The notes beneath the pieces were generated by a model, which did not search any database, was not told where the DNA came from, and saw only the letters and a program-made list of their open reading frames with translations. 64,000 bases of DNA from Symsagittifera roscoffensis (lineage: Eukaryota; Xenacoelomorpha; Acoela; Convolutidae), in contig NC_087062.1 of the NCBI RefSeq assembly GCF_963678635.1, positions 2,046,001 through 2,110,000 on the forward strand, given 5' to 3'. Each line of letters opens with the position of its first letter. Positions within the stretch are counted from its first letter, which is position 1. Positions 1 through 9,827 of this stretch are shown in pieces. Both the position numbers and the translations under genes were made by a program.

Positions 1-536
1 CGACTATCAGCTGCGAACAAAGGTGCGCTGCGGGTACTAGGCAGAACACCAATAATAGCCCTAAATCTAGGGGAACGCAACCTGTGGATGAGCTTTCTAG
101 TGGTGGAAAACCTAGACGAGTCTGACCAGTTCATTTTAAGCAGAGACTTCATCAGGAACTTCGACGTAACGATTGATCTAAACAAGTCCATGTTCAGGAT
201 TCGAAACCCGGATAGGAAGTACGTAATTAAACCGGTAAATCTGATAATGGCAAATGAGAATAAAGTGCCGGTGCTCTTGAGTAGAAGGGTAAAGCTGAAA
301 GCGAACGAAGCTGCAATTCTAGGCTTACGGATGAAAAAATTTATTGAGTTAAGTGATAGTAAGCAAGTATGCATAGTTCCCAATCCAAACAGTCAAAGTG
401 CTGCTGTTTTAGGAAGATCCTTCTCGATAACCAAGAGCGGTCTCTGAGTCAGTGTCTTGTTGAATAATCTTGACATACCCATAACAATCAAGAGGGGAAG
501 GAAGTTGGGATATGCCTTACCCGTGGAAACTCGATA
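1..536 (+). pseudogene. Ty3/gypsy Pol: aspartic protease C-terminal part plus linker (cut by window edge)
   Basis: The frame is open from base 1 and enters the window inside a polyprotein. The C-terminal half of a retropepsin-like protease is visible: a hydrophobic stretch around SFLVVENL, then FILSRDFIRNFDV, where related elements usually carry ILGRDF, so one Gly appears replaced by Ser. The catalytic DT/SG motif would lie upstream of the window. A TGA at 445-447 breaks the frame, but similar coding continues in the same frame to about 536 (LDIPITIKRGRKLGYA), where a one-base shift leads into the RT frame. The role would be maturation of Gag-Pol. Placement directly before RT fits the Ty3 gene order. 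Confident for the family, less so for exact domain limits. Confidence 0.6.
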
Positions 537-1667
537 TGAATGACTGAAAATGTAAAAGAGAATGAAGTATTTGAATGTCCCAATCACAGGGACAAGATGC
601 GTATCTTGAGACGGTTGAATAAATTAAACAGTTCATCAGGTCTTGTAAAATCACTTAAGTCAGAGACAGACGATGGACTATCGAGTTGTTCAAATTTCCC
701 AGAAAGACCAACACTAGAAGAAATGCAAATGGATAAACCAGTTTTACCTGAAATAGAGCGTTTAAGGGGTAAGGTAACGGATGAACAACTCGAGGCCATC
801 ATGGTCGTATGAGAGCGGAACGAGGAAGTTTTTTCGAGACATAAAGCAGACATTGGGTGTTGTAATTTTGTTGAACTTGAAATAGAGCTTGAGGAGTCCG
901 CGATACCGCACAGGGAGGGGGCGAGGCGCATGAATCCACACAAATCGGATGCATGTAGGAAAGAGAAAGAGACACTACTAGAGTACGACATGGTAGAACC
1001 ATCCAAATCACCGTAGGCGTGTGGAGTAGTGATGGCCAAAAAGAAAGGCGACCAATTGAGGTTTTGTTGTGACTTTCGTTACCTGAACTCCGGCACGGTG
1101 AAGGACGCCTATCCCATACCTAGGATTGATGAGAGCTTTTCGAAGTTAGGTGATGCAAAATTTCTTACGACTCTTGATTTAGGTTCGGCCTTTTGGCAGG
1201 TCCCGTTGAGGAAGCAGGACAGGGACAAAACAGGGTTCGCCTGCGAGTTAGGGCTGTTTCAATGGAAACGGATGGCGTTTGGTCTTTGCAATGCCACAGC
1301 AACATTTCAACGGTTGATGGCACATGCATTGATAGGTGTGACAAATAAGTGTGGCAATCTGGTAATGTGCTATGTGGATGACGTGGTAATAGCGACGCCT
1401 ACACTGGAAGATCACATCGAGCAACTGGACGAGGTGTTTGCATGCATGAAGAGGTCGGGGCTAAAGTGCAAATCATCAAAGTGCGAAATACTCAAGGATT
1501 CGATAAAATACTTGGGGAGGATGGTGGACAGGCACGGCATCAGACCAGATTCAGATGCAGTTGAAGCAGTGCTAACTTGGAAATCGCCAAAAAACGGAAC
1601 ACCACTTGACGAGCTTCCTGGGTTTTGCGAACTATTACAGGGAATTCAGCAAGGGTTACGCGGATAA
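537..1667 (+). pseudogene. Ty3/gypsy reverse transcriptase domain (two in-frame stops, intact active site)
   Basis: This is the RNA-directed DNA polymerase that copies element RNA to DNA. One frame runs from 540 to 1667, broken by TGA at 810-812 and TAG at 1014-1016. Conserved blocks appear in order: FSRHKADIGCC (about 828), HK..C..E (about 939), CCDFRYLN, KDAYPIPRIDES, motif A TTLDLGSAFWQ (Asp codon 1176-1178), FGLCNATATFQ, motif C YVDDV (1371-1385) and YLGRMVDR. The catalytic Asp triad is present although the frame is broken. Near 1600 the frame shifts by one base, and the thumb/connection continues in another frame up to the RNase H part. Upstream is the protease, downstream RNase H, as in Ty3 elements. 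Confidence 0.88.
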
Positions 1668-2345
1668 AGTATACCCGATGCAAAAATTGATGAGACACAA
1701 AGGCAAAAAGTTCACGTGGAACAACGCAGCTGAAGAATCATTCAGAGAAGAAAGAGAATAAAGAAAGAGTTGTGCGAGGCACCAGTGTTAGGGATGCCAA
1801 CGGAGAAAGGGATGTACGTGCTGGATACGAATGCGTCGGTAGTCGCAATTTATGGAATTCTCCATCAAGAACAGGAATGGAACGGGAGGACAGTCTTGAG
1901 ACCAATAGCATACGGGAGCAAAGTCTTGAGTGATACGGAAATGAAGTACGGGGCGCCGAAAGCGGAGATGTTCACGGTGGTTACCTTTGTCGAGAAAAAC
2001 AGAGCATACCTAGGCAGTGAGCCATTCAAGCTGCGAGTCGACAACAGGGCACTCAGCTGGCTGAAGACGTACTCAATGGACCAGAGCTACATTGGGAGGT
2101 GGATAATTCGCCTGGACGGATACAACATGATAATTGAGCACAGAACAAGGGATAAACATCAAAATGCCGATAGCCTGAGTAAGAAGACGGAGTTCTACGA
2201 GAGACAGGAGCAGAGGGAGGCGATTAGGCCAGAAATCGAAGATGGCTTCTCCTTCATGGATAAGGAAACGTATGATAGTCTTCCACTCACGAGATGGCTC
2301 GACAAGTCAGGCAAACCGAGACAAGATCACCCCGAATTACCATAG
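1668..2345 (+). pseudogene. Ty3/gypsy RNase H domain with catalytic Asp replaced
   Basis: This RNase H would degrade the RNA strand of the RNA/DNA hybrid. The open stretch 1770-2345 shows the Ty3 RNase H order: VLDTNASVVA, GSKVLSDTEMKYG, KAEMFTVVTFVEKNRAYL (Glu), VDNRALSWL (Asp) and HQNADSLSK (Asp). The family's first acidic residue is normally in a TDAS motif; here it is TNAS (Asn codon 1830-1832), which should abolish activity. The segment 1668-1769 carries the RT-RNase H connection in a shifted frame. A TAG at 2343-2345 ends the open stretch, but the frame continues into the linker, so this is one polyprotein with lesions. Confidence 0.82.
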
Positions 2346-3309
2346 GAGCCTCCAGAGAAAGCAATCTTGAAAAAGACCCGAGGGATGCCGATGGGGACAA
2401 TCCTCAAGTCAAAAATTGTGAGAGAGACGCTCAAGGCGAAAGGCTATGATCTCAAAAAGGTAGAAACGGGAGAAGCACAGATAGATGAGGACTTGATGAG
2501 ATTACTCGAGAAACTGGCAGACGATAAACGCGTGATCGAAAGGAAGGGCAAGGAGGAACCGGAAGTCACGATACTGCGAAGGAATGAGACAGTCGGCGAC
2601 GAAGACACCTCAGAAGAGAGGAATCCTGACGGGAAAGAAATCGTGCAGTCAATGGTGGACAAAATCCCTGATGACATACTTGAGTGGACTCGGGTTAGGA
2701 AAAGAAAGTGGCGTTTAAGGAGGAAGTTGAACACCTTGGAACGGGTCAAGAGTCCGGGGAGTGGCCCACAGAGGGAGAAGATGTTGGAGAAGAAAAACTG
2801 TCCGGGGAGTGTGAAGAATGGGATGAAGATTCGGAGGGCAGCAGCGACGACCAAGATAGTCTGTGCATGATACTGACGGAAGAGAAGATGAGACACCGCG
2901 ACAGGGAGCTGCAGACGGATCCCTCCTAGGAACATACAACTTGGATCAGCAGGAAGTGCGAGGAGGTGAAGAGTTTGAGAAAATTGCAGTATCGAGGAAA
3001 CCGTTGAGGGAACTACCTTGCAACTCGAATGTCAGAACAAATCTGGTGCCAGAGGACGATAGAAAGATCATAAAAAGGATAGTGTGCGTTAAGCTGAAAG
3101 ATGACATCCACAACCCGGGGGAAATGAATGGGCAGGTAATGGCACTAAAGGAACATGTCAAGACGAGATACAGGCTGTCGGATCTAATAAGGGCCCAAAA
3201 GAATGACAAGATGACAAGTAACCTCTCCAAATGGATCCGGACGGGATCCAAAGAGAAGGGGGACCTGGACGAAGACAGCTACAAGCTCTTGAGCCAGTTC
3301 TACAAATAA
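2346..3309 (+). pseudogene. Acidic/charged linker between RNase H and integrase
   Basis: This polyprotein linker has no enzymatic motif. The first part continues the RNase H frame (ORF 2367-2870) with strongly charged sequence. Near 2700 the acidic reading moves to another frame (DEDSEGSSDDQDSL around 2837), and from about 2863 to a third, which runs to TAA at 3307-3309 and then continues in frame into integrase. LPEDDRKII-type charged helices and KWIRTGSKEKGDLDEDSY (about 3229) are visible. Such long spacers with acidic clusters are unusual compared with compact Ty3 Pol proteins. Two frameshifts and one terminal stop make it non-functional as it stands. No other identity is apparent. Confidence 0.6.
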
Positions 3310-4323
3310 AGAAAGGATTTATTCTATCACACGTCTGATGGGGTGGTAGCGTGCAAGAGAAAGGATGAGGAGAAGATATTGCACAAGCATAACCTCATCA
3401 TATTGCCACAGTTGTATCAGACCGAAGTGTTATTCAGATCGCACGATCAAATGGGGCACCAGGGGATAGACAAGGTGCAACAAAGAATACTTCACAGGTT
3501 TGACTGGCCAGGTTTAAGGAAAGCCTGCGAGAGATGGGTAAATACATGCTTAGCATGCCTGCAAGTGAAAGAGCCAAGGAGGATGAAGTTTCCACTCAAG
3601 TCCGTTGAGAGCTCGGAGTTCAACGAAGTCGTGCAAATAGGCCACCAACAGATCTGTATGACAGAGTCAGGATATAACCAGATACTAGTCATAATAGATC
3701 ACTTCACAAAGCTGGCGGAAGCGGTGCCGTGTCAGACAGCCTCGGCAGAGGAAACTTGTGACCACCTGATAACACATTGGATATCACGGTATGGCTGTCT
3801 CATGACATTTCAGTCGGACAACGGCAAAGCCTTTGTGGGGGACTTGACGAAAGAATTGATGAAGAGGTCTCACATAGCTCAAGCGCACTCAACGACCTAC
3901 CATCCCCAGACCAACATGTTGGTGGAGAGGCAGAATAGAACGTTGGTGAACATGCTGAGGGTATACTGCTCAAGGTACATGTTGGATTGGGATAAGTATC
4001 TGCCGCAGGTGGTAGGGGCGTACAACATTACGCAACGCTCAACAACAGGAATCAGTCCCTTCATGATGTTGACGGGCAAGGAAAGAGCTATGCCCCTAAC
4101 ATTCTTTTACCCGGAGTACGAAAGGAAAGGGACGTCGCCTCAAGCTTACGTGGAAGAAGCAATCAGGAGACAGCAGGAATTAAGCGAGCTCTGCAGGAGG
4201 AAAACTGCGCAAGCACAAATGAGACAGCGCAAGAAATACGATGAGAAGATACTGCAAGCGAAACCAGTACGTGTGGGTCTTCCAGAATGTCATACCTCCC
4301 AAAGGTACAAAAAAACTACTTAA
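3310..4323 (+). pseudogene. Ty3/gypsy integrase, first catalytic Asp lost
   Basis: This would be the DDE integrase that inserts element cDNA. In ORF 3343-4323 the zinc-binding HHCC set is H34, H39, C69, C72. The catalytic core reads VVQIGHQQ where the family has an Asp: Gly100, codon 3640-3642. The other two acidic residues are intact, D159 in FQSDNGKAF and E195 in MLVERQNRT, and their spacing matches D,D(35)E. TTYHPQTN is also present. The frame joins the preceding linker across TAA 3307-3309. Near 4265 a one-base shift moves the C-terminal domain into the frame of the next entry. Family assignment is very secure; loss of function is inferred from the missing Asp. Confidence 0.93.
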
Positions 4324-5295
4324 GAAATGGAGAGGACCGTTCATGATAACAGAAGTGCACCAGCAAGGACGGTTTTATCGCTTGAGTACGGGGAGTGCAG
4401 AGCCTTATGAAAACTTGCAACCTCATGTCCCATCTCCAGTAGACTGGTGCGTACCGCAGAACATGGAGGGACTCGAGTACCTATTGGTGGAACCAGCTTG
4501 CGAGGTGAATGAAAAAGGCACCAGAGAGAAAAACGATGGCAACGAGGGCTTGAGTCTGGACGACAATGAAAAAATAGAAGCGGATTCAGAGGCAGAGTCC
4601 TTTGTGGAAGAAGACTGGAACGATCCGGAGCAGGACGAGGTGCCAAAGTGGACGGCACCTGACTTGCCGATAACAGCAGGAACCAGGAGCGGTAATCGTA
4701 AACGGACGGGCATGAGTTACAATAGGTACGGGGATGACTTCTTAATTGACAAGATAAGGCCTGATGAAGTGGGCAACGAGTTACTGAGTGTGGGCGAATT
4801 GGTGAAAGACGATGAATGGCAAATCATCAACGACAGTGAACACTACCCAAAGGAGGACTACTCCACACCAGAACAAGAAACAGATCTGGAACAGAGCGAG
4901 ATAGAGAGGAGGGAAAACACGAACCTGAGAATACTAGAGTGGATGCGTGGGGTCAAGAGCGAAGAACACGAAGGGCTAAGCATCCAACAGGTCGACGTGT
5001 CAGCAGAACAACATATGAAAAAGGAAGATCCCCTCTTCGGTTGGACAGCAACCGACAAGCCGCTAAAAATACCCCCAGATAATTTAGACCAAGCATCATG
5101 GATGGGAACGTCGATAACTAATTTTGTCCGGGGAGTGGGGGTAGGACTTGCCCACACCGAAAGTTTGATGATAAAGAAACTAAGGGAAGTAAAAGAGACC
5201 AACGGATTAGAATTGGGCGAGGAAGAAGCTGAACCTACCATAGGACGAAATTCCATAACGAAATGTGAAATCCCCAGTGAATACTCGGAGAACAT
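4241..5295 (+). pseudogene. Integrase C-terminal GPY/F-like module and acidic tail of the Ty3-like polyprotein
   Basis: The first 60 codons hold an SH3/GPY-F-like integrase C-terminus (YVWVFQNVIPPKG, LKKWRGPFMI, GRFYRLSTG). A long, very acidic and probably disordered region follows (EADSEAESFVEEDWNDPEQ), then a basic patch (TRSGNRKRTG) and more acidic sequence up to about 5295. The frame is open from 4241 and continues unbroken into the macro-like module, so both belong to one polypeptide downstream of integrase. An extended tail here takes the place where env or a chromodomain sits in other Ty3 elements. No chromodomain is seen. Confidence 0.65.
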
Positions 5296-5740
5296 TGTAT
5301 TAACGGACAGCGACTTCATTCTGTCAGACAGGAATAACGCGATCTGTATAACGGCGGACATGAGCTTCAAATCGAGACTGGGAGCCGAATTCAAGAGAGA
5401 ATACCAGAACGTAGAGTTTCTGTTCAGACAGAGACCGGGGCTGAAAGGAATGGCTGCGCTTCCCCCATCAGTGGCACAAGTCCCGAGCAAACACCTGTGC
5501 TTTCTAGTGACCAGGGTCAATTGAAGGAATACGATAGATCCCGAGCACGTGATGTTAGCACTAACGAGGCTGAGGGATTTCATGATTGAAAGAGGGTTAA
5601 TGGAGGTCTCGATGCGAGTTTATGACCCAAACATGGGCAATTTGAGGCCAAGGGAGTTGTATGCCATTCTACACGTGGTCTTCGCAGAAACAGAGATAAT
5701 GGTACACCTACACAACAAGTACTACTTGAGTATCGCCTGA
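5296..5740 (+). pseudogene. Macro-domain-like module (OARD1/TARG1/Poa1-like) at the C-terminus of a Ty3-like Pol
   Basis: The C-terminal 145 codons follow the macro-domain pattern: AICITADMSFKSRLGAEF (core strand, then a loop and helix), EFLFRQRPGLKGMAALPP, HLCFLVTRV, then a helix LTRLRDFMIERG, the strand EVSMRVYDPNMGNLRP, and a final helix-strand YAILHVVFAETEIMVHLH. This order matches small ADP-ribose/OAADPr-binding macro proteins of the OARD1 (TARG1) type, where the loops bind ADP-ribose. One TGA (5522-5524) splits the module, but the frame is the same on both sides (second part 5549-5740). Likely role, inferred: ADP-ribose binding or hydrolysis against host ADP-ribosylation. An unrelated Rossmann-like fold is the main alternative. 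Confidence 0.6.
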
Positions 5741-5981
5741 GCTACGGGTGGACAACGGAGGTCTCGAGTTGGTGGTACATGTGGACCTTGAGTAAGGGTA
5801 CATGGGGACCTCGGTGCAGGTAGATAGATTTTAACGTGGTTGGCATGACAATTATAATTTAAAAAATGATGGTGCTAAAACATGAGATGAATCTGCATGC
5901 TCTTAAAAACTTCCAATTGAATTGTTTTAGTAAAATGACGGAGGGATAAGGTTTTAACTACAATAATAGGGGGGGGGGTTA
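5741..5981 (+). other. 3' untranslated region with G-tract (polypurine-tract-like)
   Basis: Non-coding sequence after the polyprotein. It starts GC-rich with repeats of ctcgagttggtggtacat-like wording, then turns AT-rich. A run of about ten G at 5969-5978 lies immediately before a TGTTAGG sequence, the position expected of a polypurine tract primer for plus-strand synthesis. Confidence 0.4.
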
Positions 5982-6209
5982 TGTTAGGAATAAGAAACCT
6001 TAGTCTAAAAAGTGGACTTTACTTTCGGATTGATTCGATCAAACCAAAGTTGACGACTAAAACACACTCATTGGAAAAGGAATAGAAAGTCTTGAACAAA
6101 GTTCACGATCAGAAACATTCGGAAGAGATTTCTCATGTACTCAAGTTGGTACGTGATTCACGAGTTGGTACGGTAATTCACGAGTTGGTTCGGTAATTCA
6201 CGAATTGGT
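5982..6209 (+). mobile_element. Possible LTR between two Ty3-like coding blocks
   Basis: Begins with TGTTAGG just after the G-tract and ends just before a TGG-initiated primer-binding-site candidate. If real, it would serve as the 3' LTR of the pol block on its left and the 5' LTR of the gag-like block on its right. No second LTR copy lies in the window, so terminal identity cannot be tested. The limits are inferred from the flanking signals only. Confidence 0.35.
6144..6209 (+). repeat. Three-copy imperfect 20-bp tandem repeat
   Basis: Three and a bit copies of agttggtacggtaattcacg-like units with one or two changes each lie at the end of the putative LTR, directly before the primer-binding-site candidate. 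Confidence 0.7.
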
Positions 6210-6221
6210 TGGTGCGCGAGA
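6210..6221 (+). promoter_or_regulatory. Candidate primer-binding site
   Basis: TGGTGCGCGAGA starts with the TGG expected to pair with a tRNA 3' CCA end and lies 24 bases before the gag-like ATG. The matching tRNA is not identified. Confidence 0.3.
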
Positions 6222-6244
6222 TAATCTAGAAGTTGTAAAACAAA

Positions 6245-7284
6245 ATGGCAGATCGATTTTGGAAGTCCATGCCTGCGGCACTAAAGAGGCCGACGCTCAA
6301 TGAGTTATACAGGCGTTTGAGGGACCTGGACTACACCCAAGTGGACGAGAGGATGGCAGTGATGTTGAATGCCATCCTGCAATTAGAGAAGCAAGGTGAG
6401 TGCAGGGAATCCGCGACCGAAGCTGTCTTGATGGTCGGCTACACCACGGAAGGTATATCCAATCAGGAACAGACGAAATGGCTACCCTGGAACGTGGATG
6501 GAGGGGTGAGAGGATTCGACTTGGCGAGGAATCCTGGCTTAGGCAATACCACTGAGTACGGCGCGGGAGAATTCCCATTGCCGGTCAGACCGTCAGCAAG
6601 ATCGGCTAGCCAGTCCATGAGCAGGCCACCTTCTATGACGAGAGCCCAGCAAACGGAGGAGACCTATCCTGACCTCAGCAACTTGAAAAGAGAACTCGAA
6701 AGGGCGCAGAGGGAAAAGAACAAAGCAAATCTCGAGAGAAATCAAGCAAATCTGGAGAGGGAACAGGCGATCCTTGAAAGGGAGCAGGCGCGTCGTGACC
6801 TTGAGATGCTGAGAGCAGAACACCAACAGGAGCAGAGGTGCGAGAGAACGCGGCGAATTGCGAGCAGTTGAAGTCGGAACTGGAAAGGATCCAGAGGCAA
6901 CAACGAGAGCTCGACCAACAAAAGCAAAAAGAAACCAGGACGTCGGAACGAGCTGTTGCGAGCTCAAGGCCGGAGTCGCGTATGGAGGTGGATGAGGCTC
7001 CCAGGTCGAAGGAGAGATTCAACTTGGACCGTGCGGCTCAAGAACATACGAACGAGGGGCTGGAAGTATGGATACCAACCGAACCAGCATCCTCCCTGCG
7101 CGGCTCAGAGACGACGCAGCCAAAACGCCCATTGATGGACGTGGCACTGCCGGGATATACCCCGAGCTCAACCACGAGCAGCAGTCAGGTGGGCGGGAGC
7201 TCGTCGCTCCTTAAGGAATTACACGAGAGGTTACATCTGAGAAGTCGCGAAAGTCCAGCTCGAGCGGAGGTACCCCCGACTTGA
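6245..7284 (+). pseudogene. Gag-like protein, N-terminal part with coiled coil
   Basis: The ATG at 6245 has an A-rich leader and follows the putative LTR and primer-binding site. The first frame (6245-6871) encodes a helical N-terminus (KRPTLNELYRRLRDLDY), then a Pro/Ser region, then a long charged coiled coil rich in ERE/QAN repeats (residues about 140-205). At about 6840 a one-base shift moves the coiled coil into the frame 6838-7284, which ends at TGA 7282-7284 just before the SGNH part in the same frame. No CCHC zinc knuckle is visible. Position after an LTR-like sequence suggests Gag; the fold cannot be verified by eye. Two lesions show that it is decayed. Confidence 0.45.
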
Positions 7285-7305
7285 AGAGAGCAACCGGTCA
7301 GGAGC

Positions 7306-8163
7306 GTGGTGATTGCAAGCTACAAGAAGAACACGGAGGGCAGATACCACCGGCACAGAAGGGATTGCTTCGATGATGCGTCCTGGGCTGAATACTACAC
7401 ACAGCCGCGAATACCTGAGGGTGCAGTTCATCTGATCGTAGGGGACAGCCTGATACGGGTGCTGACCCGAATCCAGTCGCACTGGAAGACTGGAGTCTTG
7501 AGTTTTTCCGGAGCCGCAACACCGCAGATATTGGCATCACTCGAGATGGTAGGGATGGCGAAGATGTACACAGTGACCCTAATGATGGGGACCAATGATG
7601 TGTCCAGAGGAAAATTAAGGAAAGTCATGAGATTACACGACAAAATGAGCTGCATCTTAGAGGAGTTAAGGATTCAGATGGATCCTGCCATACTCACCGT
7701 CTGCACCATCCCTTACAACATGATGACCGACCAACATGCGATAGAGATGAATCAGAAAGTACGGGTCCTGAACGGGATAATCAAGCAGATACATCAAAGG
7801 AGCGTTCTCCCCATCAGGCTGTTGGACGTAGCCGACCAGATGGAGCAGTCCTTCCCAGAGGATGCGTCTTCAGATGGAATCCACTTCGACAGGCCTGGGG
7901 GCGTGGGGTGGTTGAATGATGTCTTTCAGAGGCATATAAATGAGTTGGAGGCAGACTTTCTCGAAACGGCCCGAGTCACATTCGGTCCACCCCAAATCGC
8001 CTTTTGCTTGCCACAAGACCCCTGTCCAGTCGCCTGGGAACGGGAGTCGACTCATGAGACAGCTCGAGAAGCAGCCGGACCAGACTACCGGGTTTCACGC
8101 CAATGGAAGCTGAAGAAGCAGAGTCATCGACGCCCCAGAGTTCAGTGGTATCCTCAGTGGTAG
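7306..8163 (+). CDS. SGNH/GDSL hydrolase domain within the gag-like block
   Basis: This 285-codon open frame contains an SGNH hydrolase fold with every signature residue: block I LIVGDSLIR (Ser48), block II Gly in FSGAATPQI, block III GTND (residues 95-98, Asn97), and block V SSDGIHFDR (Asp190, His193). Such enzymes are esterases or lipases acting on small esters or acylated sugars. It shares its frame with the preceding coiled-coil part (separated by one TGA), so it was probably one polyprotein. The start codon is therefore uncertain. Esterase domains are known in ORF1 of CR1-type LINEs; here the neighbours are Ty3-like. Retention of all catalytic residues in a broken element is notable. Substrate unknown. 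Confidence 0.7.
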   Translation: MVIASYKKNTEGRYHRHRRDCFDDASWAEYYTQPRIPEGAVHLIVGDSLIRVLTRIQSHWKTGVLSFSGAATPQILASLEMVGMAKMYTVTLMMGTNDVSRGKLRKVMRLHDKMSCILEELRIQMDPAILTVCTIPYNMMTDQHAIEMNQKVRVLNGIIKQIHQRSVLPIRLLDVADQMEQSFPEDASSDGIHFDRPGGVGWLNDVFQRHINELEADFLETARVTFGPPQIAFCLPQDPCPVAWERESTHETAREAAGPDYRVSRQWKLKKQSHRRPRVQWYPQW

Positions 8164-8968
8164 TGGTGGAGGATAAGAGAGTAGAGAAGACAGCGGAGGC
8201 AAGTGAGACGCGGTATTTGGAGAAGGTGAAGGAATGGGAGCTAGAGGATCTGGAATGCAGACAAGAGTTGGCAGAAGTCCTGGGGCTCAAGCATGTGTCA
8301 CACGAGGACTTGAGTCGACACCAGTGCGTAGACTGGCTGAAGGCCCACGAAGCACATTTCTCAAGAGCAAGAATGATGAAGACGGCTGATCTGACTGGGA
8401 TTCCCACGAAATCAGTCATGGGCCCGATAAATTACGGACCTCTCCAGTTTCTGGGGAGTCCGGGACTCATAGTGGAGCCACCTAAACGCAGAACAAGTAT
8501 CGCCAGAATCTGATTGGCGACTCCTGCACAGTTGAGGGTGGTGGACAAGCTACTGGATTCGAGGGAGATTGAATTGCCAGACGCCGCTTACGAGGGTGCG
8601 AAGTTGGCAGATGACCCAAGATATGGGAGACCCTGCGGCAGTGCTCAATTAGCCAAGACACTGGCGTTGTATGGCAGAGCAGATCCAGCGGCCGCGAGAG
8701 TGATCATTGTGACGGGATCGGACTTCGAAGGAACATCTCCCAAGTTATTTTGGCCAGAAACTCTAGTATACTCTCTGCCGGGTGCATAATTGAACCAGAT
8801 GTTGACCTTGGTGGTGGCGATAAAGTCGGAAATGCCTTGCGAACCAGAGCTGCTGCTGTTGGCGAGAATGAATGATCACCTGCATGCGGCTGGGCTTCTA
8901 GAGCAGCTGAAAGGGGACGAGCCTACGCCGAAGAAAGTATGAGAGGCCATCCAGACGCTGTTTGTCAC
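8103..8968 (+). pseudogene. Unassigned continuation of the gag-like polyprotein
   Basis: Near 8130 coding shifts by one base from the SGNH frame to this frame, which runs to about 8968 with stops at 8511-8513 (TGA), 8787-8789 (TAA) and 8939-8941 (TGA). It contains an acidic helical part (KVKEWELEDLECRQELAEVL), a WLKAHEAHFSRARMMKTAD helix and a Pro-rich stretch. After the first stop comes VVDKLLDSREIELPDAAYEG and VIIVTGSD. I recognise no family. Codon style and GC content match the flanking SGNH part, so it is probably the same gene. Confidence 0.4.
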
Positions 8969-8973
8969 GATGA

Positions 8974-9345
8974 ATGAGGTGCAGGAAAGCGTCAGTTTGC
9001 ACCGAAACGAAGGTGGTATTTACGACATCCCCCGGATACGCAAGCATGCCCCCTGCTCTGCTTTTTGTGTATGCTTTTTTGATTCTGATAGCTGAAGGGA
9101 ACGCATGGCGGATCCTGATGGCAGCTCCCAACCGAGAGCTGGAACCTACGAACTTGAGATTACGGAAGTCAGAACTGGCGGCGGCGTGGGCGGATGTATC
9201 CCATGCCTTGAGGGGATTCTATGAATTAGCAGATATACTCATTGTGCTGGATGAGGTCCTCCTACTCGATATCTCGAACTTTGCCAGGCAGCTGAAATTC
9301 AGTCCGACAATAGGGGATGACCAACCGATAATAAGTCACCAATAA
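8974..9345 (+). pseudogene. Unassigned helical fragment
   Basis: This open frame of 123 codons has a hydrophobic N-terminal stretch (ALLFVYAFLILIAEG, possibly a membrane or signal-anchor-like helix). Amphipathic helices follow (KSELAAAWADVSHALRGFYELADILIV is split by no stop). It lies in a different frame from its left neighbour and is probably a frameshifted continuation of it. No recognised domain. Confidence 0.3.
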
Positions 9346-9350
9346 GTCAC

Positions 9351-9827
9351 TTGACAGCCAGCTTGTGCTTCCAATACATGGACGTGAACATCACGAGTTC
9401 CACGATCAAATCAAAGGGACCAATCAACGAAAGGAACAACGTGGCTGCGACGGAGAAGCAACTGGAGTCGATGGTTTATCGACTAACGCAAGAGAGAGGT
9501 AGGTGGCCGTTTTTGACACCCAAACTCGAGGATGCTACTGACAAGACAAGGGAGAGTGCCCCACCTCTCGTGAAGCAGATCTGGGAGTTTCTTGACGAAC
9601 AATTGGAGATAGCCGAGAGCAGGGAGATGACGGTGGCCAGGTTTGTCACGGCAGCTAATGCGGTAATCATTGGAGGATTCTGGCGGGAGCATGCAAAAGG
9701 TGAGCGGAAGACGAGGAGAGATCACGAGATACTGGGATTCTTGAGTCCTTGTTGGGAAAGAGATACATGGCTGGAGTGTTTTGTGCAAAAGAGACCATTT
9801 TCGGGGCTTTTGTGCAAGAACTCTTGA
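9351..9827 (+). pseudogene. Unassigned helical fragment
   Basis: Open frame of 158 codons with long amphipathic helices (EKQLESMVYRLTQERGRW, VKQIWEFLDEQLEIAESRE) and a basic patch (KGERKTRRDHE). It starts six bases after the previous fragment ends. No known motif. Codon use resembles the rest of the GC-rich block. Confidence 0.3.

Noticed and set aside
4341-5583. Long minus-strand ORFs opposite the Ty3 acidic tail and macro-like module
   Set aside because: Shadows of the plus-strand frame; Ser/Leu-rich composition mirrors the acidic plus-strand codons.
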